DNA of 64,000 bases from Desertivibrio insolitus (GCF_017355965.1 NZ_JAFIQW010000004.1:248001-312000), one strand, 5' to 3'. Counted from the stretch's first letter, positions 18,141-27,897 are shown. Notes: generated by a model from the letters alone, not told the origin. Made by a program: numbers and translations.

Positions 18141-19478
18141 GTGGACAAGCAGCGTGACTTCGTACTCCGCACCATCGAGGAGCGCGGCATCAAGTTCGTC
18201 CGGCTCTGGTTCACCGACGTCGTCGGGACCCTGAAGTCCGTGGCGATCGCGCCGGCCGAGGTCGAGGGAGCGTTCGCCGAGGGACTCGGCTTCGACGGCT
18301 CCGCGATTGAGGGACTCACCCGGTCGTACGAGGCCGACGTGCTCGCTCACCCGGACCCCACGACGTTCCAGGTGCTGCCGTGGCGCGGCGAGGTCAACCC
18401 GACCGCCCGCATGTTCTGCGACATCATGACGCCCGACGGGCAGCCGGCCGTGGCCGACCCCCGCAACGTGCTCAAGCGCACCCTCGCCAAGGCGGCCGAC
18501 CGCGGGTTCACGTTCTACACGCACCCCGAGATCGAGTTCTACCTGCTGAAGAGCGCCAAGTACGGCCCGGAGGGACCCCAGCCGGTCGACTCCGCGGGGT
18601 ACTTCGACAACGTCCCCGGCGGCACCGCCCACGACTTCCGCCGCAGCGCCGTCCGGATGCTCGAGGACCTCGGCATCTCGGTCGAGTTCAGCCACCACGA
18701 GGCGGGTCCCGGCCAGAACGAGATCGACCTGCGCTACGCCGACGCCCTGACGACGGCCGACAACATCATGACCTTCCGCACGGTCGTGAAGGAGGTCGCG
18801 ATCGAGCAGGGCGTCTACGCGACGTTCATGCCCAAGCCCCTGTCCGGTCACCCCGGCTCCGGAATGCACACGCACATGTCGCTCTTCGAGGGCGACACCA
18901 ACGCGTTCTTCGACCCGAGCGGGCAGTACCAGCTCTCCAAGATCGGTCGCCAGTTCATCGCGGGTCTGCTGCGCCACGCGCCCGAGATCACCGCGGTGAC
19001 GAACCAGTTCGTCAACTCCTACAAGCGGCTCTGGGGCGGCGACGAGGCGCCGAGCTTCGTCACGTGGGGCCACAACAACCGCTCCGCGCTCGTGCGCGTG
19101 CCGCTGTACAAGCCCAACAAGGGCCAGTCCTCGCGGGTCGAGTACCGCGCGATCGACTCCGCCGCGAACCCGTACCTCGCGTTCTCGCTCATGCTCGCCG
19201 CCGGCCTCAAGGGCGTCGAGCAGGGCTACGAGCTGCCAGAGGAGGCGGCGGACAACGTGTGGGCGCTGACCGACGCTGAGCGTCGGGCGCTCGGCTACGA
19301 GCAGCTGCCCGCGAGCCTCGACCACGCGGTGTCGCTCATGGAGGACTCCGAGCTCGTCGCCGAGACCCTCGGCGAGCAGGTGTTCAACTTCGTGCTGCTC
19401 AACAAGCGCCGCGAGTGGCGCGAGTACCGCGCGCAGGTGACGCCGTACGAGCTGCAGAGCAACCTCGAGATGCTCTGA
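18141..19478 (+). CDS. glnA2: Glutamine synthetase, GlnA2 type
   Basis: The 445-residue class I glutamine synthetase has GFDGSAIEG, HPEIEFYLLK, PKPLSGHPGSGMHTHMSL and the SSRVEYRAIDSAANPYLAF region with the metal and glutamate ligands. It lacks the adenylylated-tyrosine [10 protein letters not shown] motif: the equivalent region reads GYEQLPASLDHAV. It is therefore of the actinobacterial GlnA2 (alpha-like, not controlled by GlnE) type and shorter than GlnA1 (474 aa). GTG at 18141 follows agaaagg, with a TAGCCT -10 at 18112-18117. It is 29 bp ahead of glnE. Confidence 0.93.
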   Translation: MDKQRDFVLRTIEERGIKFVRLWFTDVVGTLKSVAIAPAEVEGAFAEGLGFDGSAIEGLTRSYEADVLAHPDPTTFQVLPWRGEVNPTARMFCDIMTPDGQPAVADPRNVLKRTLAKAADRGFTFYTHPEIEFYLLKSAKYGPEGPQPVDSAGYFDNVPGGTAHDFRRSAVRMLEDLGISVEFSHHEAGPGQNEIDLRYADALTTADNIMTFRTVVKEVAIEQGVYATFMPKPLSGHPGSGMHTHMSLFEGDTNAFFDPSGQYQLSKIGRQFIAGLLRHAPEITAVTNQFVNSYKRLWGGDEAPSFVTWGHNNRSALVRVPLYKPNKGQSSRVEYRAIDSAANPYLAFSLMLAAGLKGVEQGYELPEEAADNVWALTDAERRALGYEQLPASLDHAVSLMEDSELVAETLGEQVFNFVLLNKRREWREYRAQVTPYELQSNLEML

Positions 19479-19507
19479 GCCCGGCCTAGGGATCGAGTCG
19501 AGCGCGG

Positions 19508-22471
19508 ATGGCACGCAGCACCGTCCTGACCGACCTGGCCCGGCTCGGCTTCGCCGACCTGTCCGCCTCGGCCGCCCTCCTCGCGGCGGCCGAGGGCGGG
19601 CTGCCGTTCCCCGTCGAGGCGTTCTCGCACGCCGCCGATCCGGACCTCGCCCTGCGCTCGGTCATCGCGATGCACGGGCGCGCGCCGGACACCCTGCGCG
19701 AGTTCGTCGAGGATGAGGGCGCCTGCCGTCGGCTGCTGCGCGTGCTCGGCGCGTCGGAGGGGCTCGGCGAGTTCTTCGCCCGGCATCCGGGGGAGCTCGC
19801 GCACCTGGCATCCGCCGTCGACCGGCTGCCCGAGCCGGAGGAGCTCGTCGCCGACCTGCTCGACGCGGTCGAAGCCGACGACGAGGGCTTCACCCGCCTC
19901 GAGCCGGAGGCGGCCACCGTCGCCCTGCGGGTGAGATACCGCCGGCACCTCGCCCGGATCGCGGCGTTCGACACCGGACAGCCCGACCCGCTCGCAGCCG
20001 TCGACGCCGTCGCCGCAGCCCTCGCCGACCTCGCGGGCGCCGCGCTCGACGCCTCGCTCGCGGTCGCGCGGTCGTCCGTGCGATTCCCGCGCGCCGACGT
20101 CGCGCAGACGCGGCTCGCCATCATCGGCATGGGCAAGGCCGGCGCGCGCGAGCTCAACTACGTCAGCGACGTCGACGTCATCCACGTCGTCGAGGGCTCG
20201 GGCGAGCTCTCGAGCCAGCGCGCCGTCGACATCGGCACCCGGCTCGCCATGCAGGTCGCCCGGGGCATCAACGACCTCGCGATCGAGCCGGGGCTGTGGG
20301 AGGTCGACGCGAACCTCCGGCCCGAGGGCAAAGACGGCGCCCTCGTGCGCACGCTCGAGAGCCACCTCGCGTACTACGACCGCTGGGCGAACAGCTGGGA
20401 GTTCCAGGCGCTGCTCAAGGCACGGCCGCTCGCCGGCGACCGCGAGCTGGGGGAGCGCTACGTCGCCGGGGTCGCGCCGAAGGTGTGGGCGAGCTCGGGC
20501 CGGGAGAACTTCGTCGAGTCAGTGCAGCGCATGCGCGAGCGAGTCACCGAGCACATCCCCGCCGATCAGGTCGACCAGCAGATCAAGCTCGGCCCCGGAG
20601 GGCTCCGGGACGTCGAGTTCACGGTGCAGCTGCTGCAGCTCGTGCACGGCGCGACCGACCCCGAGGTGCGGCAGCGCTCCACCCTCGAGGCCCTCGCAGC
20701 GCTCGCGGGTCGTGGATACATCGGCCGCTCCGAGAGCGCGGAGTTCGCCCGCGAGTACCGCTTCCTGCGCCTGCTCGAGCACCGGCTGCAACTCGCGCGG
20801 CTGCGCCGCACGCACCTCATGCCGACCGACGACGAGCACCTGCGCGTGCTCGCCCGGTCGACCCGCCTCGAGCCCAACGGTCGCGCCCTCGTCGAGCGCT
20901 GGCAGCGGTCGAAGCACACCGTCCGCTCCCTGCACGAGCGCCTCTTCTACCGGCCGCTGCTCAGCGCCGTCGCCGCCCTGCCCGAGGAGGGCGTCACCCT
21001 CACGAGCGAACAGGCGATCGCCCGGCTCGCGGCGATCGGCTTCGTCGACCCCCGGGGAGCGCTGGGTCACGTGGCGGCGCTGAGCGGAGGAGTGTCGCGA
21101 CGGGCGGCGATCCAGCGCACGCTCCTGCCCGTGCTGCTGCAGTGGTTCGCCGAGACCGCGGACCCCGACCACGGCCTGCTCGCCTTCCGCCGGCTGAGCG
21201 AGCGACTCGGCCAGTCGCACTGGTTCCTCCGGATGCTCCGCGACTCCTCCGGCGCGGCCGGGCGGCTCACCCGCGTGCTCGGCTCGTCGAAGTACGCGGG
21301 CGATCTGCTCGAGCGGCACCCGGAGTCCGCCGCGTGGCTCGAGGACGAGCGGGACCTGCACCCGCGGCCGCTCGAGGCGCTCGTCGCCGAGACCACCGCG
21401 ACGATCGCCCGCCACCGTGGGGAGCCCGAGGCCGCGGCATCCGCCCTGCGCTCGGCCCGGCGGCGCGAGGTGCTGCGCCTCTCGCTCAACGGCATCCTCG
21501 GGGTCGACTCGATCGAGACGATCGCCCGCGGCCTGAGCGACGTCACCACCGCCCTGCTGCGCGGGCTCGTCGCGCTCGCGCACGACCCCGCCGACGGCTT
21601 CGAGTTCGCCGTCATCGCGATGGGCCGCTACGGCGGGGAGGAGCTCGGCTTCGGCTCCGACGCCGACGTGCTGTGGGTGCAGCGCCCCACGACGCTCGAG
21701 CCGCACGACGCCCAGACCCGAGCGACGAAGGTCGTCGCCCGCATCAACGCACTCGCCGAGGACAACCGCCTGCCGCTGGAACTCGACGCGGGTCTGCGCC
21801 CCGAGGGCAAGAACGGGCCCCTCGTGCGCTCGCTCGACTCGTACCGCGCGTACTACTCACGGTGGTCGCTCACGTGGGAGGCGCAGGCGCTGCTGCGCGC
21901 CCGTGGCGTCGCCGGCGACGAGGCCCTGCTGCGCGACTTCACCGCCCTCGCCGACGAGGTGCGGTACCCCGAGACGCTCGACGACCGGGAGGTGCGCGAG
22001 GTCAAGCGCATCAAGGCCCGCGTCGAGTCGGAGCGCCTGCCGCAGGGCGCCGATCCCACCCGGCACCTCAAGCTCGGGCGCGGCTCGCTCTCCGACGTCG
22101 AGTGGTTCGTGCAGCTGCTGCAGCTGCAGCACGCCGCGACGATCCCCGCGCTCCGCACCCCCTCGACCCTGGCCGCGCTGACGGCGGCGGTCGACGCCGG
22201 ACTGGTCGACCCGAATGACGCGGCGCGGCTCTCCCGCGCGTGGATCCTCGCCTCGCGCACCCGCTCGGCCGTCACCCTGTGGTCGGCGAAGACCTCCGAC
22301 GTACTGCCGAGCGACCGGCGGCAGCTCGAGGGCGTCGCACGCCTGCTCGGATACCCGCCGCACTCCGCGAGCGCCCTCGAGGACGACTACCTCCGCACGA
22401 CGAGGCTCGCGCGCCAGGTGTTCGAGCGGCAGTTCTACGGCGTCCAGCGCGGGCCTGCGCCGACCGCCTGA
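19508..22471 (+). CDS. glnE: Bifunctional glutamine synthetase adenylyltransferase/deadenylase
   Basis: The 987-residue protein has two nucleotidyltransferase halves. In the first (deadenylase) the motif is IIGMGKAGARELNYVSDVDV near residue 200; in the second (adenylylase) it is VIAMGRYGGEELGFGSDADV near residue 705. Each is followed by a helical PII-uridylyltransferase-like domain (LGPGGLRDVEFTVQLLQL and LGRGSLSDVEWFVQLLQL). It adds AMP to Tyr402 of GlnA1 (23464-24888) and removes it. Its start is 29 bp after glnA2, so the two are probably co-transcribed. The end abuts the convergent SDR gene with no gap. Confidence 0.96.
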   Translation: MARSTVLTDLARLGFADLSASAALLAAAEGGLPFPVEAFSHAADPDLALRSVIAMHGRAPDTLREFVEDEGACRRLLRVLGASEGLGEFFARHPGELAHLASAVDRLPEPEELVADLLDAVEADDEGFTRLEPEAATVALRVRYRRHLARIAAFDTGQPDPLAAVDAVAAALADLAGAALDASLAVARSSVRFPRADVAQTRLAIIGMGKAGARELNYVSDVDVIHVVEGSGELSSQRAVDIGTRLAMQVARGINDLAIEPGLWEVDANLRPEGKDGALVRTLESHLAYYDRWANSWEFQALLKARPLAGDRELGERYVAGVAPKVWASSGRENFVESVQRMRERVTEHIPADQVDQQIKLGPGGLRDVEFTVQLLQLVHGATDPEVRQRSTLEALAALAGRGYIGRSESAEFAREYRFLRLLEHRLQLARLRRTHLMPTDDEHLRVLARSTRLEPNGRALVERWQRSKHTVRSLHERLFYRPLLSAVAALPEEGVTLTSEQAIARLAAIGFVDPRGALGHVAALSGGVSRRAAIQRTLLPVLLQWFAETADPDHGLLAFRRLSERLGQSHWFLRMLRDSSGAAGRLTRVLGSSKYAGDLLERHPESAAWLEDERDLHPRPLEALVAETTATIARHRGEPEAAASALRSARRREVLRLSLNGILGVDSIETIARGLSDVTTALLRGLVALAHDPADGFEFAVIAMGRYGGEELGFGSDADVLWVQRPTTLEPHDAQTRATKVVARINALAEDNRLPLELDAGLRPEGKNGPLVRSLDSYRAYYSRWSLTWEAQALLRARGVAGDEALLRDFTALADEVRYPETLDDREVREVKRIKARVESERLPQGADPTRHLKLGRGSLSDVEWFVQLLQLQHAATIPALRTPSTLAALTAAVDAGLVDPNDAARLSRAWILASRTRSAVTLWSAKTSDVLPSDRRQLEGVARLLGYPPHSASALEDDYLRTTRLARQVFERQFYGVQRGPAPTA

Positions 22472-23203
22472 TCAGCTCATCCGGATCACGTTGCCGGTGA
22501 TCCGCCGCGCGGCGTCCGAGACGAGGAATCCGACGACCTCGGCGACCTCGCCGGGGTCGGCCACGCTGAAGAAGCGCTGGTCCCGTGCGACAAACTCGCG
22601 CACCTCGTCGGTCACCCAGCCGGTGTCGGTGATCGGCGGATGCAGCGCGTTCGCTGTCACGCCGAGTCCGCCGAGCTCGAGGCTCGCCGACATCGTGTAG
22701 TTGACCAGGGCGGCCTTGGCGGCGCCGTAGGAGACCTCGCCGGGGAAGCCGCTGTCGCCGCCGGACGTCATCGTGACGATGCGCCCCCAGCTTCCGCCGC
22801 GACCCTGCAGCCGCCGCGCGAACTCCGCGATCAGCAGGCCGCCCGCGCGGGCGTCGACCGCGAACTGCCGGTCGATCGTCGACGCTTCGACGGGGGAGAG
22901 GAAGCGGCCGGCCCAGTCGTCGTCGGCCACGGTGAACGTGTCCTGCAGCGACGCGGTGGCGTTGTGGACGAGCACGTCGACGGGCCCGAAACGCGCCTCA
23001 GCCTCCTCGAACAGCCCGGGGAGCGCGGCGGCGTCGGCGAGGTCCACCGGCACCCAGTGCACGGGCCAGGCGGCATCCGTGGTTCCGGCCTCGAGATCGG
23101 TGGCGAGCACCGACATGCCGGCCTGGACGAGGGCGGCGACGATGGCGCTGCCGATGCCTCCGGCGGCACCGGTGACGAGGGCGACGTGCGGGGTCGTGGT
23201 CAT
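22472..23203 (-). CDS. Short-chain dehydrogenase/reductase
   Basis: The 243-residue Rossmann enzyme carries TGAAGGIGSAIV (NAD(P)-binding), HNATAS in place of the common NNAG, and the catalytic group Ser in MTSGG with Tyr-x3-Lys in SYGAAKAALVN. The substrate is unknown. The ATG is 6 nt from a TAGCGT -10 (23210-23215). It is inserted between glnE and glnA1, which are neighbours in mycobacteria, so it is likely a lineage-specific insertion. Its stop codon directly abuts that of glnE. Confidence 0.88.
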   Translation of the reverse strand: MTTTPHVALVTGAAGGIGSAIVAALVQAGMSVLATDLEAGTTDAAWPVHWVPVDLADAAALPGLFEEAEARFGPVDVLVHNATASLQDTFTVADDDWAGRFLSPVEASTIDRQFAVDARAGGLLIAEFARRLQGRGGSWGRIVTMTSGGDSGFPGEVSYGAAKAALVNYTMSASLELGGLGVTANALHPPITDTGWVTDEVREFVARDQRFFSVADPGEVAEVVGFLVSDAARRITGNVIRMS

Positions 23204-23417
23204 GCTCCGACGCTAGAGCAGGTCCGTCATGCGGTGAACCTGCGCACCGCGCATTAGTCGCCGCGCGACTCGCGCGACCGAGGCCTGTCCCGGCTACCCG
23301 TGACGAGAATCCCGCCCGCATCCGCAACTCCGGGGAGGAACTGCTCGGGCCTAGCCGTTCGCGTCCGGAGCTCGAGCTGCTCGGCCGGCGGGGCCGCAGC
23401 GGTCGCACTGCATGCGA

Positions 23418-23451
23418 AAGCGGGCCGCACCCCGAAGGATGCGGCCCGCTT
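23418..23451 (-). terminator. Terminator of glnA1
   Basis: A perfect 12-bp stem (23418-23429 with 23440-23451) has a 10-nt loop and lies 12 nt beyond the glnA1 stop. Apart from this hairpin, the 260-bp gap to the SDR start (23204-23463) shows no convincing gene. Confidence 0.7.
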
Positions 23452-23463
23452 CGTGTGCAGGGA

Positions 23464-24888
23464 TCAGACCGAGAAGTACAGCTCGTACTCGAACGGGTGC
23501 GGACGCTGCGCGGCGGGGATGATCTCCTTCTCGCGCTTGTAGGCGATCCACGTCTCGATGAGGTCCTCGGTGAAGACGTTGCCCTTCGTGAGGAACTCGT
23601 GGTCGGCCTCGAGCGCGTTGAGCGCCTCGGCGAGCGAGCCCGGAACCTGCGGAATGAGCTTGGCCTCCTCGGGCGGCAGCTCGTAGAGGTCCTTGTCGAC
23701 CGGCTCGTGCGGCTCGATGCGGTTCTGGATCCCGTCGAGGCCCGCCATGAGCTGAGCGGCGAACGCGAGGTACGGGTTGCCCGAGGCATCCGGGGCGCGG
23801 AACTCGATGCGCTTGGCCTTCGGGTTCGTGCCGGTGATCGGGATGCGGACCGACGCCGAGCGGTTGCCGGCCGAGTAGACCAGATTCACGGGCGCCTCGA
23901 AGCCGGGCACCAGGCGGTGGTACGAGTTCAGCGTGGGGTTCGTGAACGCGAGCACGGCCGGGGCGTGCTTGAGGATGCCGCCGATGTACCAGCGGGCGAT
24001 GTCCGAGAGGCCCGCGTAGCCGGCCTCGTCGTAGAACAGCGGCTTGCCCTCCGACCAGAGCGACTGGTGGGTGTGCATGCCGGAGCCGTTGTCACCGAAC
24101 AGCGGCTTGGGCATGAAGGTCGCGACCTTGCCCCACTCCTCGGCGGTGTTCTTGACGATGTACTTGAACTTCAGGATGTCGTCCGCGGCGTGGACCATCG
24201 TGTCGAACTTGTAGTTGATCTCGCCCTGACCGGCGGTGCCGACCTCGTGGTGGCTGCGCTCGACCTCGAGACCGACCTCCATGAGCTTGAGGACGATGTC
24301 GTCACGCATGTCGGCGTGCTTGTCGATGGGGGAGACGGGGAAGTAGCCGCCCTTGAAGGGGGTCTTGTTGGCGAGGTTGCCGCCCTCCTCCACGCGACCG
24401 GTGTTCCACGCGGCCTCGTCGGAGTCGACCGAGTAGAAGCTGGAGCCCTGCTTCACCTCGTAGCGCACGTCGTCGAAGATGTAGAACTCGGCCTCGGGGG
24501 CGAAGAACGCGGTGTCGGCGATGCCGGTCGACGCGAGGTACTTCTCGGCCTTCTTGGCGACCTGGCGCGGGTCACGGCTGTAGATCTCGCCGTTACGCGG
24601 GTTGTAGATGTCGAACACCATGATGAGGGTGCGCTCGGTGCGGAACGGGTCGATGTAAGCGGTCGACACGTCGGGGATGAGCTGCATGTCGGATTCGTGA
24701 ATGCTCGCGAAGCCGCGGATCGACGAACCGTCGAACAGCTGGCCGACGGAGAAGAAGTCCTCGTCGACCGTGGCGGCCGGAATGTTGAAGTGCTGCTGCA
24801 CACCAGGGAGGTCGGTGAATCGGATGTCGAGGAACTTGACATCCGTGTCCTTGATGAACGCGAGCACCTCGGAAGAATCACTGAACAT
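23464..24888 (-). CDS. glnA: Glutamine synthetase type I-beta
   Basis: The start is ATG at 24888 (ribosome site ggag), giving the usual 474 residues; a longer in-frame reading upstream has no homology and overlaps the RDD gene. Signatures are [43 protein letters not shown] and [30 protein letters not shown] contains Tyr402, the residue that GlnE adenylylates. The enzyme makes glutamine from glutamate, ammonia and ATP as a dodecamer. A TAACCT -10 (24948-24953 on this strand) and a full GlnR box at 24964-25001 indicate activation under nitrogen limitation. Confidence 0.97.
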   Translation of the reverse strand: MFSDSSEVLAFIKDTDVKFLDIRFTDLPGVQQHFNIPAATVDEDFFSVGQLFDGSSIRGFASIHESDMQLIPDVSTAYIDPFRTERTLIMVFDIYNPRNGEIYSRDPRQVAKKAEKYLASTGIADTAFFAPEAEFYIFDDVRYEVKQGSSFYSVDSDEAAWNTGRVEEGGNLANKTPFKGGYFPVSPIDKHADMRDDIVLKLMEVGLEVERSHHEVGTAGQGEINYKFDTMVHAADDILKFKYIVKNTAEEWGKVATFMPKPLFGDNGSGMHTHQSLWSEGKPLFYDEAGYAGLSDIARWYIGGILKHAPAVLAFTNPTLNSYHRLVPGFEAPVNLVYSAGNRSASVRIPITGTNPKAKRIEFRAPDASGNPYLAFAAQLMAGLDGIQNRIEPHEPVDKDLYELPPEEAKLIPQVPGSLAEALNALEADHEFLTKGNVFTEDLIETWIAYKREKEIIPAAQRPHPFEYELYFSV

Positions 24889-24963
24889 GAATTCGGGCTC
24901 CAATGGGGGCTGGTACTGACGGGCCCCTGGATCGGAACCCGCCCGAAAGGTTAGCCGCGGGCC

Positions 24964-25001
24964 GTTTCCCGAGGGTGTCGCTATTGTTTCGGCGATGTTA
25001 C
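24964..25001 (-). promoter_or_regulatory. Four-half-site GlnR box upstream of glnA1
   Basis: Read on the minus strand, the sites are GTAAC, GAAAC, GACAC and GAAAC, each separated by exactly 6 nt, which reproduces the actinobacterial GlnR consensus GTnAC-n6-GAAAC repeated twice. The box starts 10 bp upstream of the -10 element at 24948-24953, so it spans roughly -22 to -60 of glnA1. It is also 15 bp upstream of the divergent RDD -10 element (25017-25022). Confidence 0.8.
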
Positions 25002-25029
25002 GCGTTCTCACCCGGCTACCATCGACCAC

Positions 25030-25434
25030 ATGAGTTCTGCGGGCGTCGCGGGCGACTGGCCCGGCAGGGACCTCGGCCTCCCGGCATCCGGACCCCGCTC
25101 GATCGGCCGGCTCGGCCGCCGCATCGGCGCCCTCGCCATCGACTACGGCTACACCGTGATCATCAGCATGGTGTTCTTCGGCTACGACCGGTTCTCGCTC
25201 ATCGCGATCTTCGCCGTGACGCAGATCGTCTCGATCCTGCTCGCGAACGGCAGCATCGGTCACCTGCTCGTCGGCCTCAGGGTCGTGCCCGTCACCGGCG
25301 GCCGGCTGCAGTGGTGGCGCCCCATCGTGCGCACCCTGCTGCTGTGCCTCGTGATCCCCGCCGTGATCTGGGACAAGGACCAGCGCGGCATGCACGACCG
25401 CGGCGCCGGCACCGTGCTCGTCAGCGTCCGCTGA
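25030..25434 (+). CDS. RDD-family membrane protein
   Basis: The 134-residue protein has a short soluble N-terminus, then [20 protein letters not shown] and further hydrophobic helices, with [15 protein letters not shown] and [10 protein letters not shown], the RDD domain layout (R in helix 1, D-Y at its end, and the conserved GLRVV and DR-x-AGT-x-V parts). The function is unknown. The ATG is 7 nt from a TACCAT -10 (25017-25022). It lies divergent to glnA1, the same position as in mycobacteria. Confidence 0.85.
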   Translation: MSSAGVAGDWPGRDLGLPASGPRSIGRLGRRIGALAIDYGYTVIISMVFFGYDRFSLIAIFAVTQIVSILLANGSIGHLLVGLRVVPVTGGRLQWWRPIVRTLLLCLVIPAVIWDKDQRGMHDRGAGTVLVSVR

Positions 25435-25543
25435 GGTAGCACCGGCGGTCAGACAGCGGGGTCGCAGGCGTCTGCCGACGTCGCCGCGCCAGTCGGCCTC
25501 CGAACGACGAGCGGCCTAGTTACCCGCGCCCCCGGAAACGCGA

Positions 25544-25577
25544 AGACCCGACGGCGTCGGGGACGCTCGCCGGGTCT
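25544..25577 (-). terminator. Weak hairpin downstream of the DUF4191 gene
   Basis: Bases agacccg (25544-25550) pair with cgggtct (25571-25577), with extra imperfect pairs inside. It lies 15 bp beyond the DUF4191 stop codon. Confidence 0.4.
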
Positions 25578-25591
25578 CGTTCCGCGACGGA

Positions 25592-26308
25592 TCAGCGCGG
25601 ACGCTGTGACCGCACCCGCGTCGGGTCAATGCCCTTCGGGATGCCCAGGCCCGCGGTGTTGCGGCTCAGCGAGCTCAGGCGGTTGTTGACGGCGAAGATC
25701 TCGGCGCGCGACAGGGTCTTCTTGTAGGAGCGCAGCTTCTTCGGCACCTGGTGCAGCCGCACCGACTCGTCGTCCTTGCCGACGGTGAGGGTGTTGATCT
25801 GCACGTTGGGCAGGATGCGGCGGATGTTGCGCTGCTCGTCGTCGAGCATGCGCTTGACGCGGCTGCGCGGTCCCTCGCCGATGAGCACGATGCCGCCCTT
25901 GCCGACGGCGCGGTAGACCGCGTCCTGCGTGCGGGGGCTGACGGCGACGGGCATCTCGCTGCCGGTCCAGCCGCGGCGGAGGCCGCTCTTCAGCACGGCG
26001 CCGACGGCGCCCGGCTGACCCTCGATCTGCGAGTACGCAGCCCGCTCGGCGCGGCGGCCGAGCACGATGAGCGCGATCAGCGCGCCGGTGAGCACACCCG
26101 CGATGATCCAGAGCGCGATGATGAAGCCGTTGCCCGCCGAGAGCAGCAGCGCGAGCACGATGCTCACGACGATGGGCAGCACGAGGGCGAGCACCATCCA
26201 CAGCACGACCGACTTGTCGTAGCGGCGGGTCATGTTGAAGACCTGCACCATCTGCTTCAGACGGCCGGGCTCCTTGGGGGTCTTGCGTTCGGCTTTGTCG
26301 CGTGCCAT
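25592..26308 (-). CDS. DUF4191 membrane protein
   Basis: The 238-residue protein has a basic N-terminus, two adjacent membrane helices (about residues 35-58 and 62-84) and a cytoplasmic domain with GGIVLIGEGPRSRVKRMLDD and a basic C-terminus. It matches the actinobacterial DUF4191 family, normally encoded between glnA1/RDD and lipA, as here on the glnA side. The function is unknown. The ATG is 6 nt from a TATCCT -10 (26315-26320). Confidence 0.9.
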   Translation of the reverse strand: MARDKAERKTPKEPGRLKQMVQVFNMTRRYDKSVVLWMVLALVLPIVVSIVLALLLSAGNGFIIALWIIAGVLTGALIALIVLGRRAERAAYSQIEGQPGAVGAVLKSGLRRGWTGSEMPVAVSPRTQDAVYRAVGKGGIVLIGEGPRSRVKRMLDDEQRNIRRILPNVQINTLTVGKDDESVRLHQVPKKLRSYKKTLSRAEIFAVNNRLSSLSRNTAGLGIPKGIDPTRVRSQRPR

Positions 26309-26474
26309 GCGTAAAGGATACGGCCAGCAGGGGACCCCTTCCGCCGGTCAGGATCGTGGCCGCTGCGCCCTCAGCGGACGGAGTTCTCCTCCCCAGTCGT
26401 GATGTGCCCGGACTGTCTCCCCTGGTGCCGCTGCTCGGGCCCGCATCGCCCGCGGGCGGCACGACGATGAAGCG

Positions 26475-27839
26475 GTGGAGACGATCGCGGGCCTGACTCT
26501 CACCCGGCGACTCGCCGAGGGGGAGCGATCCATCGTCTGGCACGCCCGCGGGGCCTCGGGCTCCGGCTACGCCGTCAAGGTGTTCGCCCCGCACGTCGAC
26601 GCCGACGCGATCGACCGCGAGCTCGATGCCCTCGCGCGGGCGCAGGGGCCGCACGTCGTGCCGCTCCTCGACGTCTCGGCGGATGCCAGGGGCGCGACGG
26701 CCCTCGTGCTGCGGCGGTTGCGGCCGGCGCCGCTCTCGTCGCTCGTCGCCGAGCGCGGTCCGCTCGCCGTCGGCGAGGCGATAACCGTGCTCGCGCCGCT
26801 CGCCGCCGCGGTGGCCCGCCTGCACGCGTCGGGCCTCGCGCACGGCCGGCTCGACGCGGGGTCGGTGCTGTTCGACGCGGCGGGCGCCCCGTTCCTCGCG
26901 TCCTTCGGAAGGGCGCGGGCGCTGGCCGAGTCATCGAATCCGTTGCCCGAGGCGCGACTCGCCCTGTTGCCCGAGGTCGTCGCCGACGCACGGGCTCTCC
27001 GCGCTCTCGCCGCCGCGCTCGTGCCGCCGGGCGTCGCCCCGGCGTGGCTGACGGGCGACGAGGTGCCGCCCGAGCGGTTCGCGGCCGTGCTCGCGGAGCG
27101 GGCGTTCGAACTCGGAGACGCGACCGCCGTCTCGTTCGACTCGCCCGCGGCGACCCTTCGACCCGCGGACGAGGTGCGTTCCGCCGCGGGACCGCCGGCC
27201 GCCGTCGCAGCGCGGCCCGCTCGGGCCTGGCTGGCGGCCGCGCCGCTGCCGCCAGCGGTCCTCGACGCGGTCGAGTCCGCGATCGCGTCCGTGAGCGCGG
27301 GGGCGGGTCTCCTGCGGCGGTTCCGTCTGGGCCGTGTCAGCCCGCGCGCGTGGCTGCTCCTCGGCGGGGCTGCAGCGCTGCTGATGGCGGCGATCGCGCT
27401 GCCGAGGACCGAGGCGACCGCGAGCGACCCCGCGGCGCCGCCGGGCGACGGCGCGACTGCGGACACCGAGCCTGCCGGCGTCGAGCCCGGGTCGCCTCCG
27501 GCGCTCGGCGACGCCGTCACCGGCGACGACCCGCTCGCCGCCGCCCAGCTCCTCATCCAGGCCCGAGAGACGTGCCTGCGGGATCTGTCGGTGCTGTGCC
27601 TCGAGGCAGTGCACCAGCAGGGCGCTCCGATCGCGACCGCGGACGCCGAACTCGTCGAGGCGATGCGGACCGGAACCGAGCTGTCGCTGCCGCGGCCGGA
27701 GGGCCTGCACCTGGTGGAGCGCCTCGGCGACACCGCGATCCTCGCCGGCACCGTCGAGACGGGCGCGTCCGCCTCGGTCGTCGTCAGCCGAGGGGAGGCT
27801 GGCTGGCGCCTCCGCGAGGTCAGGGTCGACACCGGATGA
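26475..27839 (+). CDS. Membrane-anchored Hanks-type pseudokinase with an extracytoplasmic domain
   Basis: Residues 1-~160 follow a Ser/Thr kinase fold: ERSIVWHAR and YAVKVF keep the beta-3 lysine (Lys35). The catalytic parts are lost: HRDLKxxN reads HGRLDAGS (residues ~123-130, no catalytic Asp) and DFG reads SFG (~143-145). A Pro/Ala-rich stretch leads to a membrane helix at ~292-311 and an extracytoplasmic domain with two cysteines (~367 and 375) that could form a disulfide. It probably acts as a regulatory scaffold rather than a kinase. GTG at 26475 has only a weak ribosome site. It occupies the place where lipB-lipA usually lie. Confidence 0.72.
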   Translation: METIAGLTLTRRLAEGERSIVWHARGASGSGYAVKVFAPHVDADAIDRELDALARAQGPHVVPLLDVSADARGATALVLRRLRPAPLSSLVAERGPLAVGEAITVLAPLAAAVARLHASGLAHGRLDAGSVLFDAAGAPFLASFGRARALAESSNPLPEARLALLPEVVADARALRALAAALVPPGVAPAWLTGDEVPPERFAAVLAERAFELGDATAVSFDSPAATLRPADEVRSAAGPPAAVAARPARAWLAAAPLPPAVLDAVESAIASVSAGAGLLRRFRLGRVSPRAWLLLGGAAALLMAAIALPRTEATASDPAAPPGDGATADTEPAGVEPGSPPALGDAVTGDDPLAAAQLLIQARETCLRDLSVLCLEAVHQQGAPIATADAELVEAMRTGTELSLPRPEGLHLVERLGDTAILAGTVETGASASVVVSRGEAGWRLREVRVDTG

Positions 27840-27848
27840 GTGGAAACG

Positions 27849-27887
27849 ACGACGGCCCCGGTCTCCGAAGAGAACCGGGGCCGTCGT
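27849..27887. terminator. Bidirectional terminator between the pseudokinase and E2 genes
   Basis: A perfect 14-bp stem (27849-27862 with 27874-27887) lies between two convergent genes that end at 27839 and 27898. Confidence 0.75.
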
Positions 27888-27897
27888 GACCGGGTCG

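Noticed and set aside
24889-25395. N-terminal extension of glnA1 by ~170 residues
   Set aside because: No relation to glutamine synthetase, overlaps the RDD gene and the GlnR box; the ATG at 24888 gives the exact family length.
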